Shown: in pieces, positions 19,895-30,989 of the stretch | Position numbering within the stretch: the first letter of the stretch is position 1 | Layout: every line of letters begins with the position of its first letter | Source: Oopsacas minuta | Lineage: Eukaryota > Porifera > Hexactinellida > Lyssacinosida > Leucopsacidae | Length of the DNA: 57,827 nucleotides | NCBI GenBank assembly: GCA_024704765.1 | Contig: JAKMXF010000010.1 | Span: 1-57,827 of the forward strand | Reading direction: 5' to 3' | The notes under the pieces: generated by a model | Told to the model about the DNA's origin: nothing | Database searches by the model: none | What the model saw: only the letters and a program-made list of their open reading frames with translations | Translations under genes and position numbers: made by a program

Positions 19895-22800
19895 ATGCTT
19901 ACTGTTGCTTCGCCATCTTCTGACTTTGACTCTGGGAATGAAGGTTATTATTATCGAAAATCGAAACCATTTGTAAAAGACCCATCGATCATTTTTGTCG
20001 GAGGACTACTCTACAGTACCAGTGATGGTGAGTTCATTTTTTTCATTTTTTCGTTTTGTAATTAACGCAATACATTTTTTATACAGCTGATTTGAACTGT
20101 AATTTTCACAGCTAACTTCTACCTCTAATTATTTCTTAATCCTTCATGCAGTTCTGTAGTTATGAATATTCAAGTTCTCGAATCAATCATAATTCCATCT
20201 TTAATCGCCTAATTATTCACAAAATATATTTAGAAAATATGAAAACAATTATTATTTCGATAAGGACATATAAATAATATCCTGGTTTATCATCCCCGCC
20301 CCATTTAATCTCCCTCCTCGGCAATTTATTATTTTATTACATATCTTTATTTAATACTTATAATCGCAGATGAGCATCTTCGAAACAAGCTAATTATTTA
20401 ACACTAGCGCCCTTCGCTTGCTAGGCCGCTGAGCAGTGTGGCTAATCATGTGATTTTTCGAAAATCCTAAAAGGTGGAATGGCATCACATTTTCGTCAAG
20501 TGTGAATTTCGTCAAAGACTCAAACCTGTCCGAGTCAGGCCCAAATACGCCTCCCTGTCTGGCACATTCACCAGAATTTCATTTTACATTTAAAGCATAG
20601 AAAGATAGTTTGAGTGTTTTATGTGAACTGCGAATTATAATTCTCTCATATAATTGTACAATAATTCAGATTATAGAGAGGAAGTGAATATTAGTTTCCC
20701 ATATACAGTGTAAGCTTAATACGAACACCAACGTACCGTCCGTACGGTTAAAATTTATTCGCCTTATGATAACTTATTTGAATCAGGCGTCAACTCCGTC
20801 ATATGTCAACTGACTTTTATTCTACGGAATCTCTAGTTTGTGAATTGCACCAAAGTTATTCTGATTATTTTGTCGTGATTACCAACAGTATTTCTAATTA
20901 ACACAATCCTTCAATCGAGTTCAGTTAGTGAGTATACTTCCATAATAAGAATGAAATTATTGCAAGTTTTGCTTAGCACTTTTTATGGAAACTTTCCTCT
21001 TGCGAACTTCATATTGAGTTGCTTATGCTTACAGTCAACTCCAGTTATATCGATTATCGAACATGGATATATATCGAAGTGATTATCGTGGTCACTTAAG
21101 CTTCGATATGCCAGGAGTCGACTGTATATTTTGCTACTTATTGCCCGCACAACACAATTAAATATTTGTTATATTGATTCATTACCGCGAATAATTAGCA
21201 AATCAGTCTGTTTGCCTGTTGCCAAGGAAAGGTCGTATTGTCAAACATAAATTTCATAATACGACCTTACTTTGGCAACTGACAAACAGACAATTGCAAT
21301 TCAATAATATAAAATAATTTTGAATATCAACAAACGATTGAACTAATAAATTTCTAATCAACAAATACGTATAATAGTGATGATAGCAGTAATTACACAT
21401 CAATCAAATTTATTACTTACTACTTACGTAATGGTCATTTTCAATCATCTTTATATTTGATAGAGGATTCGGTTTCGTCACATTTACAGATGCTGCATCA
21501 GTGGATCGCGTGTTGAATGGACATGAGAGAGAGCCAATAGTGCTTAACAGAAAGAAGGTATGTCCAATATATCTCATTATACTATTATAATTGGTAACTT
21601 TCGCGGGGTTTGTTTGTGGCAGAATATTTCGAATTCGACTGTTTTCAATCAGAATCCTTTTACATAAATTGTCCCACTTAGGTATACGAATTGATCCTTT
21701 AGCACATAAATCCAAGTATTTGGATCTCGTAAGGACCGTGTTACGTCACCAAAGTGAGATTACCTGGAATAATACTAGTAATAATTATGACAGATGAAAT
21801 TATAGAAAACGCGGTGAAGTTCATCATGCTAGTATATTATTATTAATCATTTTTGTTGTCCATTCATCGCTCCCAACTTTTGTCCCATTTATGTCGAGTT
21901 TTATTGTATTAATTGTTATTTAAGCTTATCTGCTTGTCTATGAAATGTAATAATTTTGATTGCATTAAATATGCTGGTATGTCACTGTATATTTCATCAT
22001 ACAATAAAAGCAAGCCGTTTGCAACCTTTATCATGCATCACATATGTTCATATTAATTCAGTTATTTGAGTGACGTTAATAGTTTCCTCAGGAATTTTGT
22101 TAATAATCTTAATTCTATTAAGAGATTATTATTAAGTTATAATTGTGTAATTTGAAACACACACAAAAGCAATTGAGTTATCTGTAGTGACGATTTATTC
22201 TTTTCCAATATTTATTTAGATTGACCCCAAGAGAGCAATCCCCGAGAAAATAACTGCTAGAAGAGTGAGTAATATAATGTATTAAATCTGTGTATATATA
22301 TAGTTAATCCTGCTTGAGTATATTATTTGGCTATAAACGCAGTCCCATATGTCATCCACTACCTATTCAGTTGCGTTGTGCTGCTTGAAATCTTGTGAGC
22401 TCAAGCTGAATGCCCCGTGATTTAGTTGGGGTCTAGGAGTAATGTAAGTAGAAATATTGTAGGTAATCAGTCCAACACCAATATTCTAGCCAATCTGGTC
22501 ATAATTGCCAGTTTCGGAAGTGACCGCAGGTACTGTATCATTTTTCCATAATATGATGTGAATCTTAAAGTGACTTTCCTGAGTTCTCAATCGAATTAGA
22601 GCACATAGAATTCATCTAAAATAGTTCCTATTTGAAATTCAAATACCAAATTTAATTGGTTTCTATTGGAACTCTAATATCACGTTACTATTATTCACAG
22701 TCTATTAGTTCTATTACGAATTTGAAATCACACCAATCATTTTTGCTATCCTAATTCAATTATTACGCAACTCACCAATTATTCACCACCCACCTTACTT

Positions 22801-25800
22801 ACTATTATCAATGTCAAACTCTAATCATAAGTTATACTACAGGAGTAGACCACCTGCATAGTCTAGACATTTTCGTCATTTTTACATCACTTGCTACGAT
22901 ACCATACTAGCATAGATCTTTCTGATTTCTATGTTTTGTTTACACTTAACACCATGTTCTAGAATATTCTTTGAGAGTTGTTTCCATATTGCATCATAGA
23001 TATATTGTTTACTAGTATAGTTGACCTTTATTTCATGTGTCGAACGAATTTTCATTTCCCTCCACGTTCTGCATAGCCAGTTATCTCGAACATGATTTCC
23101 CTGAGGTTTGAGAGATACCGGATGTCAACTGTATTTGTAAATACAGAAGTTTTGTAGAATGTAGATTTTGCATTTACTGCAGACCAAATTATTATTTTCT
23201 ATGAATAGCGGGTTTATCATTCTAAAGCAATTCAGTTTGAACAATCTGTAATCACTCACTTGACCTGATACAGAGCTATGCGAATCAGGGGATTATCTAA
23301 GAGCGCCGGACACTCCTTTAGAGCGTGATTTTTGATGATATTCTATTTAGGAGCGTAAAGATCCCTATACCCAAACACTAATATACTGATTTTAATCCCT
23401 ATACCCAAACACTAATATACTGATTTTAATCCCTATACCCAAGTACTAATATACTGATTTATGCGTATGGAAATTCGGGAGGAGCTTCGATCGTGCTCGG
23501 AAACCTGTATATCCCCCTGATGCGAATCGTGTTAAATAGCTCGGCTAATCAGTCTGACTCCAAAATCGCGCTTAATCGAGTCAAAATGGCTTGATCCAAA
23601 AGTGAACCTACTTATTAAATTGAGTCTACTGTACATATATACATCTACACAATTGACTTGGCAAATTTTGTAAGTTTGTCCGATCTTAATTAATCATGGT
23701 AGAGATTGTTCGTATTAATTCTATGGTCCCCATGGATGTACAGTCGACTCCGGTTAATCGGACCACTTGTTAATCGGACAATTCGGTTAATCGGACCATT
23801 TTCTCCTGGACGGAATCTAATCTAATCCAGGATTAATATTTAACATTTTTCGGTTAATCGGACACTCCGGATAATCGGACCACTTTACTCTGGACAAAAG
23901 TGGTCCGATTAACCGGAGTCGACTGTAGTCAACTAAATTAATCTCAGAATTTCATATAGAATGTTTTCGATACTATTCAGGTTGTGGCCAGGGGCGAATC
24001 ACTCGTTTTAAGACGACTACCCTTTCACCAAAAAATTACAGCAATACTCATTTGAAATATTTCTTGAATTATTTCAGCTATCATATTCAGCACTGTTAAT
24101 TAATACCGTAAACTGGGGCTACTTTGGCCCAAATATCAAAGTATCAAAGCAACTAGATTAGATTCAGTATTATACTTGAATATGACTAGCCAATTTTCAA
24201 TGAATTTTCTAATATCGGTAGGCAATTTCTAGTACAAGTACAATATCTATTCGATACGTAAGCTAATTTCAATATTTGGGCTAAAGTAGCCCCAGTTTAG
24301 AGTAATCAATTTCTTGGATTACATAAATCTATTATTAGACATGTATTTTAGTGTAAATTAATTATTGCTTTGTTACCACTGTTTTGTCCATTACTATTCT
24401 GTTGTAAGAAATGCTGCAGTTTACTCAATTAATTTGATATTCTTTCTATATTTATTTAATTCACATTTAATAATTTTATTATTTTTCAAATGTTCGCGTA
24501 TGGAATATTCTGCTTGAATTCCGTGAATATTCATAAACAGCCTAACACATTAATATAATATAATAACATATGATGTGAGGCGCACTAAATTCCGAAACAA
24601 ACAAACAATCATTTACTTAAGGCCATGTAAAATACATTACTTGTTTCTCATCCATTTTTATCTGGGGAATAGGGGCGGGGGGGCGGCATTTTATTTTTAT
24701 TTTTTGCTTAGCGTCATTTTACTAATTTATTTAAACTATCTCGTTAATACGAATTTCTGATTAGACTAACAATGATGGTACATAATCAGGTCCCTACAAT
24801 CGTACTTCAAAGGATATTATTCCGGTTTATGAACTCTGGAAAGGTGATTAAATTTTATCCATACCGACGGTCCGTTGGTGTTCGTATTCAACTTACACTG
24901 TATATGGGAAACTAATATTCACTTCCTCTCTATAATCTGTATTATTGTACAATTTAAATAATAATAATAATAATTTAGTGCACACTCCGGGGCTGATTTT
25001 TTCCATACAGGGAGGGATATTTGGGTCTGACTCGGACAGGTTTGATTCTTAGACGAAAGTTCACACCTGACGAAATTATGATGCCATTGCCACCTTTTTG
25101 GATTTCCAAAAATCACATGATTAGCCACACTGCTCAGCGACCTAGCAAGCGAAGGGCGCTAGTGTTAAATACTTGGCTTGTTGCGAAGATGCTCATCTGC
25201 GATTATAAGTATTAAATAAAGATATGTAATAAAATAATAAATTGCCGAGGAGGGAGATTAAATGGGGCGGGCGGGGATGTTAGACAAGTATATTATTTTA
25301 TATGGCCTTACCTGGAAATTGTTTGTTTGTTTGTTTGTTTGTTTGATTCAAAATTATATGAATTTTATCTTACTAATTACCAAAAATTATTTTAATTATG
25401 ATTGGACTTTAGTAAATCAGTTTAGTTAATTCAACCTAAGCTTTTGGTAATTATAATTCCATTAATATTACGTCATACTTATTTAATTCTTATTTAATTA
25501 TTTTGATGAGTAATAATTACTTTTGACACTTTGACTCGAATTGACTTATAACAATCAGATTCTAAATATTCCAAATTTTGGCAATCAAATACGTACGAAT
25601 AAACATTTACCAAACAAACAAACAAATATACACTATTCAATATATTCAAAATCTAGCTGTGAAACACGTACGAACAAGTGACCGACGAATATACATACAA
25701 AAAACATGTGAACAAACCTATGTATATATGATTATATATATATTTGGCTTAAAAAATAGTGTTGTGACGTCATATACGAATAATATATTTCAGGCCTTAC

Positions 25801-27908
25801 ATTAATTACTATAACATTTATTAATAAACATTCAGGGACACAGGGTTAAGTTAATAGCACCCCACAGGATCAATTGAATGTCTCATAGTGACTATTAGTA
25901 AGTTGAGAATTTTCTGTGTGATCTCCCTTGAGTGATTATTGCAGGAATAATTGAATTGTACTAAGCAACATTATTTTGAGGAAAAACTTGATTGACCAAT
26001 TCATCTATATTATTGAATATCAATTGTTGTCTGTTGTTTGTTTGTTTGTCCTTTGATATGTAAATATATTGTTGTTTTATGAATATGAAGGTAAACAAAT
26101 TAGCAAGATCCAAAATTTACGTAGATACTTGCTCTCAACGGCTACGAAGGGGGTTGATATTACAAAATAATTCAATATTATATATGCCATATACGTACAC
26201 TGCCTGGCCAAAAGTATTGGAACACTGTTTACAACTTGTGCACAAGTGGCATTAGATGAGAATATGTTGAAAGATTCTATGGATATTGCAGAAAGTAGAA
26301 CAATAGCTTGTTATCATTCGTTTTACGATATATTTATGTTCAACATATTTTGTAATCATCTTTAGCTTATACAACTATGGTGGCATACCTTTGTTTCAGG
26401 TATTAATTGTGGCAGGGTGTCCCAATACTTTTGGCCAGGCAGTGTATATTTGTGAATTACATTGTTCTAAATATATTTATATTATAATACTCAATGAGAC
26501 CGTCAATTTGGAGAATAATGGATACCTCGAGGGGCAATGCGACGAGTTCATCGGGAAGCGACGAGCCAAAGGCTCGTGTACGAATTAAAATGGATTGGTT
26601 TGTATGGGAGAGGTGATAAAAAATGACAGATCTTTTGATGCACTAATCCGATCTCTTAAATAATTCGACAAACAAAATACAAACTATTAATGCTTATACT
26701 TGTAACTATTTATATGTGTTTATGTTTCTTTTTAGACGAAGAAGCTATTCGTAGGTGGAATTTCATCTGACACGAGTGAAGATGAAGTATACTATTATTT
26801 CAAAGATTTTGGGAATGTAAGTAATAATCTGTTTAGTTTTATGACGTAATCTATTATACACATCTTCTAATATATCAACGAATTTGGAAATTAATATCCT
26901 CAAGACGAAAATATGCATCGTGTAACTCTAGTATAGTGTAACTTCCACAAACGCCTGTAGTAACGGGGAACTTCTGGATATGGAGTGAGAAAATATACTG
27001 AATTCCTATTCCTATAGTTAGTAATGAATCTCCACAAACGAATCTCCAAATTTTTCGGCGTATCTGCCTCCCCCTTTTATGGAAGTTACACTGTATATCT
27101 ATTCCCGAATGGTCAGTCAGTTGGTATTTTCTTGCCCCGATTATTTAAATGTTGAGTTCTATTTTTATCAGTTTATCCCTCATTTTCATGGAATGACATT
27201 AAAGGAATGACCTATTTCGATGGTTTACGAATTTCATACCCCCATCTACTGAAAATATTTATTATTAATTTGATTATATTACACAGATAGTAGAGGCTAT
27301 GCTTATCTTCGACAAGTCAACGAACAAGCACAAAGGTATGTCACACTCAATGTATATTTATGTATGTATTCACCACGATAGCTGCTAACCAATGACAGTA
27401 GTATACTCGGATAAGAAGTATATTCGCTTGATATTTAATTCTTCTTTTAAACAACAATCACTTTCTGTACATTTTGATACTTTCACTATTCGGATTAGAC
27501 GTACGCTTAGATAGTGTGTATTCGTATTATCCGAGTTCTAGTGTATCCGATAATTATAGAATTGCTAGCAGATTATCAGAGGCGGCGCGAGGGTGAGGCT
27601 CGTGCCCACCTAATTTATGTAAGTATGACACCGTTTAATAACCCGAGCCCACCAGTAGCGCCGCCACTGGCAGATTATATAACAAAATTTGTTAACCAAA
27701 AATCCATATTTCGAATAATGATACCTCAGGGAAATAACTCTACATTCTACAAAATCACAAAATGATTTTTACAATCAAGTAACACATAACCATATATGGT
27801 AATGTTTCACTTCTGGCATTTCTAGGATTTGGATTTGTGACGTATGACAAGTATGACACAGTAGATGAGATTTGTTATCAACAGTTTCACTTCATTAATG
27901 GCAAGAAG
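19895..27908 (+). CDS. Two-RRM RNA-binding protein (hnRNP A/Musashi/DAZAP1-like), partial, exon 2 missing in place
   Basis: Proteins of this type bind mRNA through two RRMs and control splicing, stability or translation. Exons seen: 19895-20027 (ATG, MLTVASPSSDF..., RNP2 IIFVGGLLYST), 21464-21557 (RNP1 GFGFVTFTDAASVDRVLNG), 22220-22264 (linker IDPKRAIPEKITARR), 26736-26816 (RNP2 KLFVGGISSDTSEDE), 27287-27335 (IVEAMLIFDKSTNKHKG) and 27826-27908 (RNP1 GFGFVTYDKYDTVDE, ending NGKK). All have GT donors and AG acceptors, and phases match except between the first two, where about 25 residues of RRM1 are absent. The matching exon lies inverted at 28339-28413. Nothing resembling the usual post-RRM2 strand (VEVKKA) follows NGKK, so the 3' end is missing or beyond recognition. 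The 4.5-kb intron 22265-26735 is filled with repeats. Confidence 0.8.
20275..20755 (-). repeat. Dispersed repeat family B, inverted copy inside the RRM gene
   Basis: The reverse complement aligns with 24880-25275. Shared blocks include GGGCGCTAGTGTTAAATA, GATGCTCATCTGCGATTATA and GGAGGGAGATTAAATGGGGC. It lies in the region where exon 2 should be. Confidence 0.8.
21031..21121. mobile_element. Small pogo-like MITE, TIR CAGTC(A/G)ACTCC
   Basis: It begins CAGTCAACTCCAGTTATATC and ends, on the reverse strand, CAGTCGACTCCTGGCATATC, with TA at both outer sides. About 90 bp, nearly a single hairpin. Relatives are at 23741-23925 and about 27935-28097. Confidence 0.7.
21207..21292. repeat. Long hairpin with approximately 34-nt arms
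   Basis: GTCTGTTTGCCTGTTGCCAA and AGGTCGTATT on the left pair with AATACGACCT and TTGGCAACTGACAAACAGAC on the right. The loop is 18 nt. The outer part resembles the 5' end of family A (TTGTCCGTTGTCAAGGAAAGG). Intronic. Confidence 0.8.
23366..23465. repeat. 34-bp tandem repeat, three units
   Basis: Units share CCCTATACCCAAACACTAAT and ACTGATTTTAAT, with the third slightly changed (CAAGTACT). No function evident. Confidence 0.85.
23741..23925. mobile_element. 185-bp pogo-like MITE with TA duplication
   Basis: It starts CAGTCGACTCCGGTTAATCG and ends with its reverse complement; the terminal repeats extend over about 30 bp (to GGACCACTT). TA flanks both sides. Internal copies of GGTTAATCGGAC recur about every 20-40 bp, probably transposase-binding motifs. 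Confidence 0.85.
24107..24302. mobile_element. Approximately 195-bp MITE
   Basis: The left end TAAACTGGGGCTACTTTGGC and the right end (reverse strand CTAAACTGGGGCTACTTTAG) are inverted repeats. They continue with CCAAATAT on both sides. No coding frame. Confidence 0.75.
24620..25275 (+). repeat. Dispersed repeat family B, longest copy
   Basis: The first 340 bp match 3088-3365. About 24880-25275 match the inverted copy at 20275-20755. This gives a family length of at least 650 bp. It ends with a G-rich stretch ATGGGGCGGGCGGGGATG. No transposase, tRNA-like head or poly-A tail is recognised, so the class is open. Confidence 0.8.
26020..26580 (+). repeat. Dispersed repeat family A, copy with nested MITE
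   Basis: It starts ATCAATTGTTGTCTGTTGTT with TTTG runs. It continues through TTGTTGTTTTATGAATAT and CTTGCTCTCAACGGCTACGA, is interrupted by the MITE at 26198-26444, and ends in the conserved GCAATGCGACGAGTTCATCG...GCGACGAGCCAAAGGCTCGT block. The last 17 nt form a perfect hairpin (ACGAGCC AAA GGCTCGT). Confidence 0.75.
26198..26444. mobile_element. 247-bp Tc1-like MITE, clean copy
   Basis: Left end CACTGCCTGGCCAAAAGTAT; right end is its reverse complement. The terminal repeats cover about 28 bp, flanked by TA (26196-26197 and 26445-26446). It is a sister of 8255-8503. Confidence 0.9.
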
Positions 27909-27931
27909 GTTAGTTTGTTTACATTTACTTA

Positions 27932-28100
27932 TAGTCAATTCCTGTTCAATCGAACAAGCAAAAATTGAATACCCGCTTATATTGAAGTGTTGATTTGTAC
28001 AAATATGACTCAAACCGTAAATGTAACATAGATTACTTCGGTTATATCTAAGTAATTATCGCGGTCCCATGAGCTTCGATATAATGGGAGTTGACTGTAT
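27932..28100. mobile_element. Degraded pogo-like MITE
   Basis: The left end TAGTCAATTCCTGTTCAATC and the right end (reverse strand TACAGTCAACTCCCATTATA) match the CAGTCRACTCC terminal repeat of the elements at 21031 and 23741 with several changes. It sits just after the last RRM exon seen. Confidence 0.5.
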
Positions 28101-28338
28101 ATGTCTGTTTGTATATTATACGTTACGCAAGTAATTTCATTACTCACTATAAATATCATTTTCATAACGCTGAATAGATAAGATGAGCTATTCTAAGTTT
28201 AAAATTATTAAATTACATATCAAACCGGTTAGACAGCAATTATAATCTATAATTACTGAATTAGTAAAACGTTCAATTTGACATTATTGTTATTGATATT
28301 GTGTTAATATTGTGTATACATTTATGAAATATATTTAG

Positions 28339-28413
28339 CGCGATAGCTTTGTTAGACTGTCTTTCATCACAACAACTTCGTTAATTTCTCCAAATCTCGA
28401 ACGGTGAATTCAT
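28339..28413 (-). pseudogene. Inverted copy of the missing RRM1 exon
   Basis: After an acceptor-like ATATATTTAG the minus strand reads (G)ATGAATTCACCGTTCGA, giving DEFTVRD. One frame shift later it reads RFGEINEVVVMKDSLTKLSR, the centre of an RRM as in Musashi/DAZAP1 (YGEVVDCVIMKD pattern). It stops at TCGCG, leaving the two bases that exon 21464 needs to restore Arg. The donor is CTAAAT instead of GT. So the missing 25 residues of RRM1 are here, in opposite orientation, with a one-base frameshift and a dead donor. Confidence 0.65.
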
Positions 28414-28414
28414 C

Positions 28415-28798
28415 TAAATATATCAAAGAATAAATATATTACCTGTATTAGAATATATTCAGAAAATTACAATATTAATTATGTAATTTTTCCATAAGTT
28501 GACAGTTAGAGCTTTGATATTCTTAGAAAGTGATTTCTCGTAGTGGTAACCAGGCTATTCCTGGAAGTAATTTGTTGAGAAGGGGTTTTGGGATACAAAT
28601 TTGTATTAGCTTCTAAGGGAATTAACAAGCGGTTTATAATTAGATAGCTCTAAATCAGGGGGTGCCCAACTCGTTATAATTGTGGGCCACATTGGCTTCC
28701 TCAATAGCTTGGTGGGTCATATGGACCAATTTATAAATCTCAGATGTATTTTGAGAAAATTTGTTGGAATATCCAAATTTATACCCCTCGATATAAAC
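28415..28798. other. Spacer with a hAT-like end
   Basis: CAGGGGGTGCCCAACTCG at 28656 followed by GTGGGCCACATTGG resembles the terminus of Charlie-type hAT elements. No partner end or coding frame was recognised. Confidence 0.35.
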
Positions 28799-29089
28799 AT
28801 TAGTCTCATTACTTATTAAACAACCCTTGTAGATGTAGAGATTGTTAAGATGATGAAAGATAAGATGAGTTAAAAGCCAAGGCTCCTCCAAAGGGTACTG
28901 ATGCTCCAGACATGTCCTATACAGAGAAATTGGCAATATTGCGTTAGGTGTATTCGTTTTGGGGGTATCAGCATGTACTGGGAATTCTAAATTAATGTCA
29001 GATTATTTGCGTCCAGCTCCTCAAACTCCGAGGAAAATTGGTGATGAAGAATTCAAAGAATACATCGAGCACTCCAATAATGATTAATT
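28799..29089 (+). pseudogene. GIMAP-like protein C-terminal tail, decayed
   Basis: It aligns with the in-frame tail at 51990-52282: GTAGATGTAGAGATTGTTAA, then GATGCTCCAGACATGTCCTA (DAPxMSYTE), then CCTCAAACTCCGAGGAAAAT (PPRKI) and a final AATAATGATTAA. Stops (TAA at about 28860) and small deletions break the frame. It is followed within 35 bp by the acceptor of the PCM1-like exon. The first 100 bp recur at 57291-57390, also next to a PCM1 piece. Confidence 0.75.
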
Positions 29090-29120
29090 GTTTTTATCTT
29101 TGTAAATTTACTTTTATTAG

Positions 29121-30851
29121 ATTTTTTTGCCAAATATGTACACCCCTACATACTACCCTCCTGTACACTACTGTACAACTCCTCACTGTATTACTCCACA
29201 ACCATTCCCTCTCTTCTGTCACTCCCTCCCTATTGCTCCTTACCACCAGACAGCTCCTCCTCCTCCTCCTGTCCCTCTCAGCTACCCTACGCCTACTCCT
29301 TACCACCAGACAGCTCCTCCTCCTCCTGTCCCTCTCAGCTACCCTTCACCTACTCCTTACCACCAGACAGCTCCTCATCCTCCTCCTGTCCCTCTCAGCT
29401 ACCCTACTCCTACTCCTTACCACCAGACAGCTCCTCATCCTCCTCCTGTCCCTCTCAGCTACCCTACACCTACTCCTTACCACCAGACAGCTCCTCCTGC
29501 TCCTCCTGTCCCTCTCAGCTACCCTACACCTACTCCTTACCACCAGACAGCTCCTCATCCTCCTCCTGTCCCTCTCAGCTACCCTACTCCTACTCCTTAC
29601 CACCAGACAGCTCCTCATCCTCCTCCTGTCCCTCTCAGCTACCCTACACCTACTCCTCCTGCCTTCTATCCCTCTTCAGTTCATTGTAATATGTACCAGA
29701 GCTTACCTATTCCTTGTCCTTGTCCTGGTCCTGGTCCTGGTCCTGGCCCTGCTATACACCCGGTTAACCAGTGGATACAGCAGCCTTATGTGCCTAAGAC
29801 TGCTAGCTGTACTCAGACTGATCTGACTTTCTCAGATAATCCTCTATCCTCTCAACACCGTCTGTCCTCAGCTCGTGACAATCCTTCCAGACGGGAGCTT
29901 TCTCCTATACCGTCTTACAGACAGCAGCAACAAGAAGATAATGTAGAGGTAGACTGCTCCTTGTTGCTACCTGCTGCTCCTGGAAGGAGATCTGCTCCTT
30001 TTACTAGTACCAATTCACAGAAGAGGTTTTCCCCAGGTCTTGAGTCTCCTTCATTCGATCAAGTGAGGGAAGAGATATACTCAGAGGTAGCCTCTCTGAT
30101 ATCAGAGAATGAAACACGTCTCTACCACATGCTGAAGTTTCTTCGTGCAGTTCGATCACTCAACACTGATTATCTGGTACAATGTGGTCTAAGTTCTCTG
30201 AATCATGTGATCAATAATTTTCAGAATCCTGATGTGATCGACTTTGAGGCATTACGAACAGCTATTTCTGATGAAGATGACATCTCAGAGGTCACTGCCT
30301 ATCCAAGTGAGGGTGACTTTGAGGAGGGTGTTGTGTCTGCCTGGCAACAACAAGTATATACCCTTGTAAGTCTTCTGATTCGTTTCTTGCGAAAGCATCT
30401 GGATGAATGTTGTGAGGCCGAACTGCTGCAATTGATTTATCGACATATAGAGGATCTGCTGTCAGAATTGTTCCCTGAGGAGATAGCGTTACGTCTCTGG
30501 AGAGTAGTAGATCTAGATGTGCAGGCTATTCTTTCTCGTTACGCGACTGAGAAGCTGAGGGATTGTATAGAAGACTTGTTGGTAGAATTGAGTGGCCTAT
30601 TCTCCTTACAGGATGTTATGTACATCGCTCTCTCTAACTCCTTGCAGCAACAACAACAACAACAACAACAACAACAACTTTCTTATGAGAGTGAGGATGG
30701 AGAAGGTTGTGAACGAGACATAAGAGATCAGGCTAGAGATGACGCACTCGCCTCTGTCACACAGAACACCCCCCCTCAGGTTGCGACTGAGGCTGAGAAT
30801 GTGACAGATAAGTCGTCAAAAAGTATCGCGATCGTGATCGAGCGATCCTAA
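29121..30851 (+). CDS. PCM1-like: PCM1-like C-terminal copy 2, Pro-rich repeat expanded
   Basis: It begins after acceptor TTTTATTAG (29112-29120), with a first ATG at 29136, and is open to TAA at 30849-30851. Seven copies of a 20-residue unit YHQTAPxPPPVPLSYPTPTP (29232-29655) replace the single unit of the 3994-5728 copy. Next come CTQTDLTFSD, then the PCM1 C-terminal domain (EEIYSEVASLISENETRLYH, LNTDYLVQCGLSSLNHVIN) and the end block (LRDCIEDLLVELSGLF). A segment of about 90 residues present in the other two copies is missing at DVIDF|EALR. A Gln run lies near codon 500. The C-terminus ends early after DQARDDALASVTQNTPPQ. The frame is intact but lacks upstream PCM1 exons and a visible promoter, so it may be a transcribed fragment or a recent pseudogene. 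Confidence 0.65.
   Translation: MFLPNMYTPTYYPPVHYCTTPHCITPQPFPLFCHSLPIAPYHQTAPPPPPVPLSYPTPTPYHQTAPPPPVPLSYPSPTPYHQTAPHPPPVPLSYPTPTPYHQTAPHPPPVPLSYPTPTPYHQTAPPAPPVPLSYPTPTPYHQTAPHPPPVPLSYPTPTPYHQTAPHPPPVPLSYPTPTPPAFYPSSVHCNMYQSLPIPCPCPGPGPGPGPAIHPVNQWIQQPYVPKTASCTQTDLTFSDNPLSSQHRLSSARDNPSRRELSPIPSYRQQQQEDNVEVDCSLLLPAAPGRRSAPFTSTNSQKRFSPGLESPSFDQVREEIYSEVASLISENETRLYHMLKFLRAVRSLNTDYLVQCGLSSLNHVINNFQNPDVIDFEALRTAISDEDDISEVTAYPSEGDFEEGVVSAWQQQVYTLVSLLIRFLRKHLDECCEAELLQLIYRHIEDLLSELFPEEIALRLWRVVDLDVQAILSRYATEKLRDCIEDLLVELSGLFSLQDVMYIALSNSLQQQQQQQQQQQLSYESEDGEGCERDIRDQARDDALASVTQNTPPQVATEAENVTDKSSKSIAIVIERS
29232..29660 (+). repeat. 57-60-bp coding tandem repeat
   Basis: Seven near-identical units starting TACCACCAGACAGCTCCTC and ending CTACCCTACACCTACTCCT. 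Unit 2 is 3 bp shorter. The array has no stop codons in several frames, which creates long spurious reading frames on both strands. Confidence 0.95.
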
Positions 30852-30989
30852 TGCCCTACATGTAATCTTATTTACTTATATTGTTGTTTACTTTCGGACT
30901 ATGGCACCTTTAGTCCTTCATTTAGATCATTACCTCTCTTTTTTTGGTTTCTAAATGTGTCTCCTTATTTAGGGCTAGGATTCCTAATA

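Larger units (their letters stand above)
22265..26735. other. RRM gene intron 4, a repeat-rich stretch
   Basis: It holds a 34-bp triplication at 23366-23465, two TA-flanked MITEs (23741-23925 and 24107-24302), a full family B copy (24620-25275), a family A copy (26020-26580) and a Tc1-like MITE inside that (26198-26444). A hairpin-like pogo-type remnant is at about 23080-23135. The rest (22265-23365 and 25345-26020) is AT-rich with no exon seen. Confidence 0.6.

Noticed and set aside
29038-29826. Long Leu-rich and Arg-rich frames overlapping the PCM1-like copy
   Set aside because: Alternative frames of the 60-bp proline-repeat array; the PCM1 frame continues well beyond and has a recognisable domain.
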